A stretch of DNA of 64,000 nt from Branchiostoma floridae (GCF_000003815.2 NC_049996.1:17723699-17787698), one strand, 5' to 3'; numbered from the stretch's first letter, positions 33,028 to 45,360 are shown. Numbers and translations: made by a program. Notes: generated by a model from the letters alone, not told the origin.

Positions 33028-33579
33028 TGGCATACAGCAAAGAGCCAAGCCAGGAAAATCGTAAAACCGAGCACATCTGTGACGGATTTCCCAGAAAACC
33101 CCATCTATCACCTTGTTATTTGACACCTTCATTTTCTGTGTAATTTGATCCCTGATGGCCTAGCTCCTTGCTGTGAATCTTAAGGTGGTGTTTGGAGAGT
33201 TGTGAATAGAATTTTGACATTTTACGAGAGGACTGTCTTATAAATTACACGTATGCTGCTCGCATGCTATGTCAATGAAGGTTCATCCAGGTAATAGAAT
33301 ATGCAAGGTAACAGTTATACTCAGGCAACTGGACTCTAAGATTATGTCTCAGACAGCATGTACTACCGTTTGTCAACGACCGAAATAGATCTGTTGTCCA
33401 ATGGGCATTTAACCATCAACTATGAATTTGTGCTGCTGTTGGCTCAGACATGAAGGCTTCTCTGCTACTTAATATAGAGAAGAAGTCTAACCCAACAAAA
33501 CCAGTATAATGTACACTAGCATAGCATATAGTCATAGAATGTAGTTCCTAGCACCTTTGTATTTTCCTTATTTTACATG

Positions 33580-33640
33580 TTGTTTGTACCTGCAATTAGC
33601 CCTCGGGCAAGAACTTGCAATAAACATATCAATATAAAGT
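33580..33640 (+). mobile_element. LINE 3' UTR remnant
   Basis: GCAATTAGCCCTCGGGCAAG followed by CTTGCAATAAACATATCAAT matches the 3' tail of the LINE at 20709-21150. No coding part remains. Confidence 0.65.
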
Positions 33641-33823
33641 GATCTGCTGGTATTGGTAATAAAATGCAGACTTCTCTATTTCTGCCAGACATCTTGAGCA
33701 GCATTTGAACCCACATTTGTATCCTGACCCTTAGATTGCCCCCTATGTTATTATCACCAGTATACACCAGATAAAGAAATGTATTGGAAGGTTTTAAACT
33801 TTTCTTCCCCTTTGCTGTCCCAG

Positions 33824-33942
33824 AGAGCTGAAGACCCAGTCTGCGGAGTGGTTCTACTCCAACATCAAGCAGAGGTTCAAAAGGTTCGGCAGCGCCAAGG
33901 TGGTCAGGTCACTCTACAAGCGCAAGGGGGAGAGATCTGGAA
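33824..33942 (+). CDS. MYRIP: Slac2-like exon: SHD2 Rab27-binding block
   Basis: Acceptor GCTGTCCCAG and donor GTAAGT. The frame gives AEWFYSNIKQRFKRFGSAKV then VRSLYKRKGERSG. This is the SHD2 block of Slac2 proteins (W-[FY]-Y ... RFKRFGSAKV), which contacts Rab27 beside the zinc finger, and it is the strongest family evidence in the window. It ends after one base of a codon (phase 1), matching the acceptor phase of the exon at 42802. Confidence 0.95.
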
Positions 33943-36900
33943 GTAAGTGTCTTAGGACTTATAGTCCGAAATATCTTAGATGTCTTACACATGTCTTCTC
34001 ATTGTGCTTATAACTTTTGGCTTTCATGTGACAGAAGCGCCACCTTGTGGTCTGTAGGGTAAGTGCAGACATACGTACAAAGAGTGCACAACTTGCAAAT
34101 TTAGAGACAGTAGGCTCACCATACCAGCTTAAAGCCACACTGATTTTGGTTTCAAGTTTTAAGAAACAATTGGTAAATTGAAATATTACCTTAAGCAGTT
34201 CAGGTATCTTATGCAGAGAATCAGAGGCTCTCAGATTTATGTTAAGACTCAGGTTTTCCTCCTGCTCCCCTGTTTTCATCTTAAATCTTTCATTTGAAAT
34301 ATCTGAGAAGGAGACAAATTAATGAGCCTAACTAAAACCACAATTTACATTGAGTTTTAGGGTTGAAGCAAACTTACGTCAACCACCTGTAACTTTAGCC
34401 AATCAGAGACCTCCTTTCATAAATACATAATATGACAGACTGCTATCCAATCAGATTAGCCCTTTCAAACCCAGTCTGCAAAACCGGTTCGACCGCTCTC
34501 CTGTTAGTAAACAAAGCCTTTACAAATGCCACTTTCTCAGAAAGAACAATCTGTTACAAACACACCCTGCAAAAGTGTCTGGCTTTAAGTTTTTGATTCT
34601 GATAAAACACCATTTCCCAACCTAGACTCAAACTTTCATTTTTCCATACTTGTTGACTACGTTAAAGTATGATATCTAATATTAGGTGTAATCTTTTAGA
34701 CTAAGTGTTTTTTTGGCAGCTGAGCCAATTTAAGCACAAACATGGCCGGAGGCACACTGTGAGCTTACATGTTCCAATTTTACTTTGTGTACACACAATT
34801 GAATATGTCAGGGGACGGACCATTTCTGTACCTGGGGATGTGTGTACAATCATGAATTGGATAGTTAGTGAGGAACGAAGTCAAACCTGCCTATAAAGAC
34901 CACTCAGGTGACTGATGAAATCTGGTCCTTGTGGACAGGTGGTCACTATAACTATAGACAGGATTCTTAATACTTAATAATTCATAATAGAATTATCCAC
35001 ACTATGTCACCACTAAAAGTGGTCATAATTTCCAGATAGTTCTTAATAATAGAAGTGGTTACTTGAACTGGTTTGACAGTACTTGAAACTTTCCAGAACC
35101 AGATGAAGCTGAGTCATTAGACTGGCTTGTCTACTGTGATTAGGCTGGGTGGAGCAGTGATTATACTGTGTTATTATCATGTTAATGCCGTGTCTGAAAA
35201 GTAAGAGTTGGGCACTTTTTCAATGGGAGTGTGTGGTTATTTGGAGTGATTATCCAAAACAGAAAAGTGTGAAAACCCCCCAGATAGTCTCCAAGTTGGC
35301 ATAATTAAGTTCTAAAACAATCTGCTAACTGTTAAATCATGCAATACTGAAGAAGAGGTACATTGTTGTGTACTTTTTCAAAGAAACTATATTCACTAGG
35401 CATGGTTATTGAAAGTTATTACTAGTATCCCAAACAGAAAAGGTGGTATTTTATAGTTTCCAGGTTGGCACAATTTCTATAGTAAGAGCAACTGCAAGTA
35501 GTTGTACTTTTCAAAGCTTTTTTTAAAGAATTTAGAAGACGAAAATTTTCCTCTGTGAGCCTTTTTAACCAGACCAGGTGTGTCTTGACGCACAGGTAAG
35601 ACCTCACCTGCCCCTCCCACTAATTACACACATAACGAGTCCCCCCTGTACTAATTAACGAGTGGCCCCTCACCCAGTAGGGCGGGAAATGGCCCCATTG
35701 ATCAGGCACAAAGGCGATCCCCGCGATCCCGGTATCGTAAAGAGGATTCCCACGCTTACGAGTCGTCTTCGGGACTCAGCACGAGGTTAGGAGTCACAAA
35801 CTTCGCAAACTTGGAGTGGTTCGTTTCCTTGGGTCAGTCGATCAAGGATTTGGCCAGGAAATGGCTGACTTGTAGCAGTTCATTGTTGTCAATCTGGGCT
35901 GAGATTGTGGACAAGATTTTTGACAGTGTCTTGTGATTATCCTGGAGGGAGTCTTACCGACAACAAACCTGGAGGGAAGCTTTGAAATCTGGACACTTGT
36001 CAGGCAAGCAAAGTTTGAAAGTTGTGGACGTACTTTTCGTCTAGGACAAGATCAGCAATTTGGATATGACAAGTCAAGTGGCATTTGTAATTAGTCAAGG
36101 CTGAGGCTGGGATTTTGCCTGAAGACTTTTATCAGTGCCTGTGGCCTGGATTTTTGCCCAACGACAAAGCTGGAAACAAGGTGTGAAAACTGGACAGTTC
36201 AGAGGCAAGCAAACCACTTCAAGTTGTGGCTCAGTTATTTTGTGGCTCCAGTAAACCTGGGATCAACTTGCAAGGCTGTCAACGTGTCAATACTGTTCTG
36301 TACCTACTCTGCTTGACAGCTCTGCTTTGTAAAGGTATTTCTACCAAGTCTTAAGACAATCATGGGGACTGAAGGAAACCAAGACTTCTCCTTGCCTTTC
36401 TAAGACATTTCTGTGTCTTGTATTGTTGGTTCAGTACAGTTTGGACACCCTGAAATTCTGATCATAACAAAAGTGGGCAGGTCTCGTTTGGGTGGGTATT
36501 GGAATGTGTGCCATGCACGGGAGCCACCCTGTTTGTGGACAGCACTTTTATTTCAAAACCTCACAGTGCATACATACATACAGAAAAAGCAAGCCAAACT
36601 TTTTGGAAGGATGTCTGAACTTTGCTTGGAGGACATGATCATTGTTTAAAAGATTGATAAGTGGTCTAGATACATTAAAATAATATTCAAAGACAATTTG
36701 ATCCCTACAACTGGAAAAGGAGATTACTTCTGGACATTTCAAGAAGTGTTCATTGTTTGACTTCTTCACAAATCTTTGTGACAAAGGAAAAAGTCAGCAA
36801 AGCATTCCAGGATTCAACAAAGACTCAAGATTTTTGTTCTTGACAAAACAAAAGTTTCCACAGGACAAGGCATCTCAGGGATCAAACAAGTCTGGGAAGA

Positions 36901-37660
36901 TTAGGTTTTTTGAGATAAGACAACAAAAATCCTCTCATTTCAGGATTTGCTATTCAAAATTACCACTTGACAATCTTTTTTGTAAAAAGCAAATTAGAGC
37001 TATTTGAATATATCTTACTGAGCTCAACATTTCGATTAAAAAAACACTACAAAGTTCTTTAAACACGTTTGATTGCTAGGATACTATTTAACGAACAGCT
37101 TTGTTGACTGTGATTTGACACAAAATTAGGTTGTTTTGTGGTCTCAGTGTGAAAATTTTGTCACCTCTGAAATTGACTTTTTTTCCTTTTAGCATTTTTA
37201 AGCTGTTTTTTGAAGACTCAAGGATTATTAGTGCCATCTGAAGTTCATTTGTGACAATCTAAGAACTTTCCCCATCTGGGATTTAGACAGAGCCGTTTGT
37301 TTTGTTACCAGTTGTGTAAAAAGTACCACGTCACAGAGCAAAAACATATAATTATCAAGACGCAGATTGTTAGTTGTGCCCAAACTCATTGGAAAGGGGG
37401 TAATTTGTTTTCTGTAGCTCCAAATCCTCATCAAATTACAGCATCTCTAAGTCTTTCAAATTCCAAACAGCTGACTCACTCCAAGGGTAGCAGTACTGTG
37501 GAAGGAAGCTTCTTTTTCCAAAAATTGGGGGGAACTTTTTTTCAGCTGGTTTCTTACCTGTGAAATGTGACAGCTAGTCTGTAAATGATTGAAATTTGAA
37601 GCCCCTTTACTGAAACTGACTGTGAAAACTTTAGCCTTTTCTGTCAAGACATAACTTAAG
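33943..37660 (+). other. Long intron / candidate upstream region of the internal first exon
   Basis: A MITE lies at 34880-35082. Between about 35580 and 37660 I see no MITE termini or tandem array, unlike most of the window. This unique stretch directly precedes the large ATG-starting exon and could hold its promoter and 5' UTR. No TATA box or initiator is convincing enough to annotate. Confidence 0.4.
34880..35082. mobile_element. MITE family F, copy 1
   Basis: Left GTCAAACCTGCCTATAAAGA and right ACTGGTTTGACAGTA are inverted. The interior GGTGGTCACTATAA and GGATTCTTAATACT match the copy at 60692-60880. Confidence 0.75.
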
Positions 37661-40600
37661 ATGGCAGACTACTCATGTCTTAAGGACCTCGAAGTCTCAG
37701 AAGGAAGTGGACATGCTCCCACAAAATCAGACTTCTCCTGTCTTCATGGCAGAAGAAACATTGAGAAAGTTTCACATCACCAAAAGGAAAGAGTCAACAA
37801 CAAAGAGTCGAACATCATCACAAGTGGAGACCCTGATAAACACGAGGATCATACCTTCTTTACCCACATATACGGCTGCATGGATGGGCGGAGAATGCCG
37901 CCGAAGAAACCAGAATGTGGTGACCACGTCCGACTGGCTCTCGATCTCACTCCTGTCATCTTCAACATCCGGCGAGCGAAGAACGAAGCCTACGTGATCC
38001 AAAACCGACTAAAATGGATGAAGAAGAGCAAGAGCACACCTGATTTGAGCCAGCTCGGTGACGAGATTTTGTTCTTGGAAGGTTTTGCTGACTCATCAAA
38101 ATCGGACACCCGAAAATGCTCGCATACTTACTCTCGGTCACGTGCACATCAGAGAAGAGGCGACTGTCCATACTGTGCAAGAGTTCGGTCCAACTCGGCG
38201 CCAAATGTTAGAGATAAAGAAGAAACATTCTCCACAGGTTCTGAAAACCTTCCAAGGGAAAAATCTGGTTCACAAAGTGATCTTAGAAGTCCTACAAGGT
38301 GGAAGAGTGAGGAAGATGTTGAAGATCAGGGCAAGAAGGTTAAGACAACGTACTACAAGTCTCGTATGAAAATAGACATTGGTGGCGATTCCACAGCCAA
38401 AGATTTCCAGGAAAATGAGACAAAATCAGTTACAGGAGATGACAGAGATGAAAGGAAAATAGTAAGGGAGGAGCTTTCAGTTCATCTGGAAAGTGGTGAA
38501 CAGAAGAAGAGAAAGTCTTCCTCAGACTCCACCAGATTCTCTTGCATAGTGGACGCTGAGGACAAAGACACAGTGTTTAAAGAAGTCCCTTCTAAGCTTG
38601 AGAAAGAGGAGAAAGAACAGCCTCGCATGCATGAAGTTTCTTCCAAAACTGTGAAAAAGGAAAGGTTGAAGCAAAAACAGCCTTCGACAGTTGGAAATTT
38701 AGAAGGAAAGGACAAAGAGAAGGGCAGAAAAGCTGTCACAAGAAGAGAACAGTCAAAGAAAGAGCAACTCGACATCCGTAAGGTCCCAACAAAAACAGAG
38801 GAAATACAAGTCACAGACCAAGAACTCTCTGCTATGGCCGCAAAATCGAAAGGACAAAACAAGAACAAGGACAGAAAACCAACTGTTACAAGAAGAGCAC
38901 AAGCAAACCAAAAGCAACCTGACATCGGGAAAATTTCAACCAAAACAGAAGAAATGAAATATGAAGATCAAATCCTTTCTATGACTACACCAAAATCTAG
39001 AGAGCATGACAAAGACATGGACAGAAAAGCAACTGTGGCAGACAGAGCACAGTTAAAGAAAGAGGAAGTTGTACAACAGCCTCAGGAGCTTCCAGAATCT
39101 TCTGAAAGTTCTTCCAAATCATCATCTACAGCTTCTGTAACAGCTAAGGACGAACCAACATCAGAGAAGGACAAGTTTGTTGCTACAAAAGTAGAAAAGC
39201 CGCCTCCAAAGAAACTTGACCTGAAAGGCTATTACTCCATAGAAAACCTGTTCCAGAACAGGAGCAAGTGGCTCTCAAGGAGCCAAGAAGACATCCTTAA
39301 AGATGATTCACAGAAGAAGTCTAGTAAAGACGTCGGCAAAAAGTCAAGCCAGAAGTTCTCAAGGAGTCTCTTGGATGAAAGCTCTTGGAAGAAGTCAAGC
39401 ACGGACGGAAGCAAGAAGTTAAACCAAAAGTTTTCACGGAGTCAGGAAGATCTAGACACAGGTTCACAGAAGATATTGATGGATGGAGGCAAAAATCTAA
39501 CCAAAAATTTTTCAAGAAGTCAAGAAGATCTCTTAGATACAGGTCATCAGAAGACGTCTGGCAAGGATGGCGGCAAGAAGGCATCACCTATGAGGATGAG
39601 GCTGTCCAGGTCTGAAGAAAACCTGATCAGTGAAGAAATCTCTAAGAAGAAACCCGAGGTTGGACCTCTGACTATCGACCCAACAAAGTTCTCAGCCACG
39701 AGTGTGGAAGTTTTTAGAGAAATCCCCAAGGTGCAGGCAAACCTGGTCAAGGAGAGGATTTCTCTGTACGAGTCGTTTGTCGAGGAGACTCCTTCCGTTG
39801 AGATTCGCTCCAAGTCTCTCCCAAGGAACACGTCTAAGGCTGGAGACGTCTTGAGGTCAAGGTCACTGCCAAGGAACGTGTACGAGAAGTTTGAAGGAAA
39901 AACGTCTCAAGAAACTGTGGCAAAGAAACCGACAGCAGCGACAAGAAGAAGCAGAGGATTTAGCAGAAGAGCAGATGCAAAGAAAGGGAAAATTTCTTCA
40001 AGTGATCAGAAGAAGGAAAGTAGAAAGGAAGTCTACAAGCCCAAGATAACAGAAGAAACTCCTAAGAAGGACGTCAAGAAGTCTTTAACTTCTAAGGACA
40101 TCAAACCTACTCAAGTTAAAGAGCTGCCAAGAAGCAGACGTTATGGTACGACAGAAGAAGCTTCCTTGGAGGCCAAGGGTAAAGCTGGCACAGAAGAGAT
40201 AAAGGAAACTAAGAAGGACGTTCAGACATCTTCAGCTTCTAAGTATGTCAAACCTTCACAAATTAAAGAAACAGAACAGTCAAGAAACAAAAGTTTGGCT
40301 AACATTTCTTCTGAGACAAAACCTAACCTAAGTGCGACCCAGTCTTTGGACAATCAGACTTCAGATGATACAGTTCTGCTTCGCAAGGTCCGCAGAAGTG
40401 AAAAGATACCAGAATCATCCGAGCCTCTGAAAGCCGTGGAAGAAAAACACCAACAAGTGAAAGAGAAGGTTGAGAAAGTGAAGTACCCCCGAGTCGAGGG
40501 CGACACTTTCATTCTCACCAAGATCCGCACAACTCAACTTATGGAAGACGAAGAAGTTGATTCAAAAACAAAACCGGCCCAGAACTGGACCAAAGGAACC

Positions 40601-40826
40601 AACGGCCTAACAAAAGGAACCAACGGCCTGACCACAGCAGTGGCAGGGTATGCCCTCAACAGTACAGAGGGGAAACTTGTGAATGCGAAGCCCGTATGGA
40701 TCGATACCGGCTGGCCACAGAAGGGCGAACTGGACGGGTTCTATACGGCCAAATATGGGTGGATCGAGCCCCAGCGGCCTAAGATGGTTCAGGAGGGGAT
40801 ATTCATGGCAAAGATGGTCTGGACAG
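37661..40826 (+). CDS. Giant alternative first exon of the Slac2-like gene (Lys/Ser-rich, repeats)
   Basis: A single ~1055-codon frame opens at ATG (MADYSCLKDLE) nine bases after an in-frame TAA, so it starts translation rather than continuing from the zinc-finger exon. It ends ACAG|GTACGG in phase 1, exactly fitting the acceptor at 42802 (G+CA = Ala). Residues ~20-190 hold Cys/His pairs (SCLHGRR, GCMDGRR, GDCPYCARVRSNSAP). Residues ~190-490 are Lys/Glu-rich and probably disordered. Residues ~530-665 contain about five ~28-residue repeats around FSRSQED(L). SLPRN motifs follow at ~725-750, and a Trp/Gly-rich block (PVWIDTGWPQ, KYGWIEPQRP) ends the exon. No known enzymatic domain is recognised. 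If unspliced it would stop a few codons later (TGTVS, then TAG). It could also be an independent intron-nested gene. Confidence 0.75.
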
Positions 40827-42801
40827 GTACGGTTTCTTAGGTTATTCCTTTGAGATATTTTAAAGGTCATTCTCATGGTTTGCAATGCCTTGAGGCAAGA
40901 CCCAAGAAATTATAAATGTCCATTTTTTATGTACTTGTGTTATACATGGAAATTAGCTTGACACGAAATACATGTTGACTCAGTCTGTTGTTTTGTAGCT
41001 AAATAATTAAAAGTCTTAAAAGTCTCAAAGTCCTGTCAAAACAAGAATGATAGGGCATAGATCACAACTTTTAGCATAGTTTCACAAGGATATGAATTAC
41101 TTGAAGAACTCTCAGTGTGTATAATCTTTAACTATCTTTGCAAGAAAATTATTATAATCATCAAAAATGTCAAAGGGATAAAAAGCAATGTGGAAGACCC
41201 CTTGAAAAGTTCGTGGATTAAGATAAAGATCTTTCCCACAGTTTACACTGTTCCTTGCGGCAAGACCCCAGAGAAATTGGAAAAGGTCCCATTGATGAGT
41301 GATGGCTAAACCTTTAATAAGGTAACCTTGCCATGGGTGAATGTTTCAAATTGTTTTCCCAGGATGTCCTAAAATAAACTTCCTCAGATCTCCTTGAGAA
41401 GAATAAGAAGTTAATTCTGAAAATCCTACCAGCTTTATGTGTCATGCTAAATGACATTTATTATAACTAAATCCTGCGATTATAGGATAACAATCTGACT
41501 TTAAAAGCATTTGCCTGGAATTTACCTATAGACTTAACAAGCCAAAGGGGCATTCTTTTTACACTTTGCCAATGATTTATCTTTGTGTCCTTACATGACC
41601 CCAGGTTGAAACTTGGATTCATTGCTCTAATGTAAATTCAGTCAATGTAGCTGTGTTTGTCTTTGATGACTAAGGCCCAAATCTTCTAACTTTTGTTGGT
41701 GTGTCAAGTTTGATAATGGGCCTTCTGGCGGGTTGCTATGTTACTGAAGCTGACTTTTTAGATTTCTTTCACCTTCTTCAAACGTCCAAGAACCAAGGTA
41801 ATGACTTGGTTCGGCCTGAAGACCAGGTGTGGCCTGAGGGCACATGTGTTACCTGCCAGTTACCTGTCCTGCAGAACAACAGGTGTGTTCACCTGGAACC
41901 GTTCCCAGGACCTCACCTGTGCGAGAGATGACCTGAGATTGTTCTGACCTTGTGTGGGTTGACTGTCGGAAGCTGAAGTGTCGTCCACAGTTAGTGTCGT
42001 GTCAGTGCAGCAGAAAAACTGGCCAAAACCTGGTACATAAAGCTCAGCTTAGAAGATCAGCTGACATGTGGATGAACACAGTGTCACCTCAGTGTTCGAA
42101 ATACCCACTTGCGTACACATGTACTTGCAACCACATCTTGGTTGTCACAACTTAATTCTAAACCCAATTAGTGCAGTGCGCAACCTGAGATTTTGCAGTT
42201 GGAACACCGCTTTTCCCCACCTACATGCATAAATTGTGACTTACATTCTTGATAAGGTAAAACATCATTTAGTTGCGTGTACCTGCAAGAAAAGATCATT
42301 ACACACCTGTCCAGTTATGTACTTCCATAGACAAAATGTATTTTCTTGAATGGATTTTCTTTCTAATTTTATATTTAATAATAGAAACAATGATTCTATG
42401 AGCCTGCAGTGTTGCCAGTTCAAATGTAGCTATGCTCTTACAAAAGCAAGATTGATTGATAGATTAATTGATTGATCGATTGTTAACTTTCCTCTTTCAG
42501 CGTCAGACATTGACCATAATGTACATGTACATGGCATTTGATAGAATCAGTTAACAGTTAAAGATACAGTCATTCAATTTTATTGGTTATCAAAAGATTG
42601 ATTGATTGATCGATTAATAGACTGTCCCATTTCAGCATCAAACAGTGACCATGGCTCCTACATGGTGCCAGCTAGAATGCCTTAATTATTGATTATTGAC
42701 TGACTGACTGACGGTTTGATTGATTTATTTATTGATCGATTGATTGACTGACTGACTGACTGATTGATTGATTATTAACTGATTTATTGATTGATTTCCA
42801 G
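40827..42801 (+). other. Intron with GATT/GATC microsatellites near its 3' end
   Basis: From about 42447 to 42795 there are three clusters of (TTGA)n/(GATT)n repeats, the last ending at the acceptor TTGATTTCCAG. Elsewhere AT-rich with no TE ends. A Glu/Pro-rich open frame at 41701-41931 lacks coding features. Confidence 0.5.
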
Positions 42802-42966
42802 CATCCGACAGTGACCATGACTCGACCTACACGGCTCCCGGCAGGATCGGCCCGCGACCCCGGCCGACCTCCCCGACCTCGGACGCGGGGTGTCAGACGG
42901 ACCCGGAGTTCGCTTTCTCCGACACAGAGGTGCAGACAGACGGACTGGACAAGTTCGCTTACAACA
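42802..42966 (+). CDS. MYRIP: Slac2-like exon with two QTD motifs
   Basis: Acceptor TGATTTCCAG, donor GTCAGT (weak). The frame reads SDSDHDSTYTAPG, then DAGCQTDPEFAFSDTEVQTD. It accepts phase 1 from either 33942 (giving Thr) or 40826 (giving Ala) and ends in phase 1. GCQTD and EVQTD resemble dynein light chain LC8-binding sequences. Confidence 0.85.
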
Positions 42967-43367
42967 GTCAGTCTGTTTGTTTGTTTGTTAAGCAGCACAT
43001 TTATTTATCTACTTATTTATTCATCTCAAAATGTGTGGGTAGCCCCTACATAACAATAAAGTCATCTTGATGGAAAATTAGTTCAAAAATCTGTTCTTGG
43101 AGTGAGAAAGGTATTTTGCAAGTTGGGTTCCAGAACACAAAAAGCTGAGATTCGAACCCTTAGATTGACAGGTGACAACTTTGCCTTCAAAAGTTAGGGT
43201 ACTATGACCTACATATACCCAATAGCAGTCAAGTATACTAGGTATAGGCTATTTTGTAGATGCCATTCTTTGCATACGCCCGTTTTGTTGCATGAGGGAA
43301 AAAGCAAGATTGCATGATTTCTGCACGCATGCAAGTTTTCAAAGATTTTTGTCTGTTTCCTTTGAAG

Positions 43368-43451
43368 GAAGAGACCCCTCCTCTGTGGAAAACTTCAAGA
43401 GCCAGATTGAGACCATCGTCACGGCGATGGCACAGCCCATTGTGTCAGCAG
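43368..43451 (+). CDS. MYRIP: Slac2-like exon
   Basis: Acceptor TTTCCTTTGAAG and donor GTAAGT. The frame RDPSSVENFKSQIETIVTAM, then AQPIVSA is predicted helical. Phase 1 in, phase 1 out; 84 nt. Confidence 0.88.
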
Positions 43452-43773
43452 GTAAGTTCAGAATCCATCACTTTGAAACATTCAAAGGCCCAATAACACT
43501 GAAAAAACTAATTTAAAAAAAAAAAGCATCAACTTAAGTGGACAAAGTCTTTTAATTTTGGAGTTATCAGCTAGACTTCAGAAATATATTGTTTTTCAGT
43601 AAAGATGAGAAAACCAATCCACAGCAGTACCCTCTAAAATAAAAGTGGCATACTGCATCTTGAGAAAAAGACAAATTTAAAGCCTCAGTTTAAACCCAAC
43701 AACTTAGAATTTAGAATCAGTACATGTACACAGGACATAGGAGATTTCTTTAACACAACCAGTTTTTCTCCCT

Positions 43774-43810
43774 GCTGACGTTTTGATGTCTGTCAGACAT
43801 CTTCCTCAGA
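43774..43810 (-). ncRNA. Hammerhead-ribozyme-like motif (Penelope-like relic)
   Basis: On the minus strand CTGAGGA (fits CTGANGA) is followed by a stem GATGTCT/AGACATC with loop GAC, then AAAACGTCAG where the consensus is GAAAC. This arrangement is typical of ribozymes in Penelope-like elements. The G-to-A in GAAA suggests it is inactive. Surrounding intron sequence on both sides is unassigned. Confidence 0.55.
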
Positions 43811-43976
43811 GCTTCTAACTGGAGTTCTGCTTCTCGCGAAGTACATGTACACTTTATAGCCTAGACTAGTGACATATTATTGTCCATTGTACTTTCAATT
43901 AGTTTTCAGACAAGAATTTGAAATAAACTTGGCATAATTGTCATTTGACATTTTGATACCCCCCCCCCCTCCCAAG

Positions 43977-44152
43977 CCCTTGCAGCCGAGCGTCAGCAGC
44001 AATCCCAGATGCCCCAGAACGGCTCCAGCACCTCGTCGCCGGGCGTCGCCAGCAGCCTGGGCATGGCGCTCAGGGTTGCCGAGGACGTGGTGGACTCTGC
44101 CATTGAGAAGGCGGGGAAGATAGCACGGCCCGTTCCTACAAGGACAACCACG
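43977..44152 (+). CDS. MYRIP: Slac2-like exon ending in a GC donor
   Basis: The acceptor is a C-run followed by CTCCCAAG. The frame is ALAAERQQQSQMPQNG, then GMALRVAEDVVDSAIEKAGK. It ends ACCACG|GCAAGT in phase 0, and the next exon starts in phase 0. No GT donor fits the frame, so a GC-AG intron is inferred. Confidence 0.85.
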
Positions 44153-44440
44153 GCAAGTATTCTGAAGCAGGGTTGAACAGTTACTGTAATTTCCAACACA
44201 AAAATGGGACGTACCAGAATTTTAACAGACCAACTTCAGAATGATTTCTACCAACACAGATGACCTTTCGAGATAACAATTGTTGTAAGCACTTTATGAT
44301 GACCATCATCTCATGATCAAAGCTAGAACATAAGCTGCATGTAGAAGAATGTGTTGCCTTTGAGTTCACTCACTCTAATGGTTAATGCTACACACTAGAT
44401 TACATGATTACTGATATTAATGGCTAACTGCTATGATTAA

Positions 44441-44528
44441 TGTAGAGCGGTGATGGTGACAGTGGGGTAGAGGATTAGAGTATGTCTGATGCTAATGGTT
44501 AACTATAATTATTAATACAATACTGTAG
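44441..44528 (+). repeat. Duplicated acceptor/exon-start segment (83-bp offset)
   Basis: TGTAGAGCGGTGATGGTGAC upstream mimics the real acceptor and exon start TGTAGAATGGTGATGGTGAC. The decoy frame stops at GGGGTAG, so it is not an exon. Confidence 0.8.
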
Positions 44529-44657
44529 AATGGTGATGGTGACAGTGGTGTGGAGGGTTCGGAGTGGGATAGCATGGAGGAGCAGGTGATGGAGGAGTTG
44601 CTAAGCGACGTGAAGACCCAGTGTCTGCGTAAACTGGCCGGTGCAATAGTGGAGGAG
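44529..44657 (+). CDS. MYRIP: Slac2-like exon
   Basis: Acceptor ACTGTAG, donor GTGAGG. NGDGDSGVEGSEWDSMEEQ, then VMEELLSDVKTQCLRKLAG is acidic then helical. 43 codons, phase 0 both sides. Its acceptor region is duplicated 83 bp upstream. Confidence 0.88.
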
Positions 44658-45068
44658 GTGAGGTGGCGGGGTGTGCTCTGATGAACTCTTCTGGTGCTTA
44701 GACTCTCTCTTTACTTTCCCTTGGGTTCTGTTGTCTTTTTCAGGTATAACGTTTGCTGGAAAGGTTTAGGGCTTGCTGTTTTGGCTGCTACATTTGTATT
44801 ATGTAATATCAAAAATATTCTTTTGTACTTTTATGTCAGACTTGATGATTAACACAAAAGAAAGTAAGAACTAAGTGTATTTCTACTATCACTTGAAGAA
44901 AAATCACAATATCCAGATTGACCAAGATACATGTGTGTAAGTTCTAATAGTACATCTGAGAATACAAATTATAGAGTTTTTGTTTGACTTTAACATCATT
45001 TCATACATTCAACGTACTATGGATGTCCTTTATAATCTCATGTGTTTGGTCTAAACCTACCCCCTTAG

Positions 45069-45246
45069 ATGGGGATCCAGACGGAGAGGGACGGGCCTTT
45101 CCTGGCTCCGGTCCAGGAGGAGCATGAGGAGGAGGCGGAGACGGACGGGTCGGGTTTCCGCCCGCTGTCGGACAGGCTGCGCCGGAAACGGGAGGAAAGC
45201 GTGAGGACCGTGGAGCTGGATAACGAACCAGCGCTGCTGTATGAAG
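45069..45246 (+). CDS. MYRIP: Slac2-like exon with GIQTE motif
   Basis: Acceptor ACCCCCTTAG, donor GTGAGA. MGIQTERDGPFLAPVQEEHE continues to RLRRKREESVRTVELDNEP. Phase 0 in, phase 1 out. GIQTE resembles LC8-binding GIQ[VT]D. Its 3' end and donor are duplicated ~145 bp downstream. Confidence 0.9.
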
Positions 45247-45360
45247 GTGAGAGAGTGGGGGGGGGGGGGGGAGTTTGTATAGTAATAACCCAGGTCACAG
45301 TTCTGACTACACATGCACAGGGTTAAAGGTGGAGGCCCCCGACTTGTAAACAGTGTTTGT

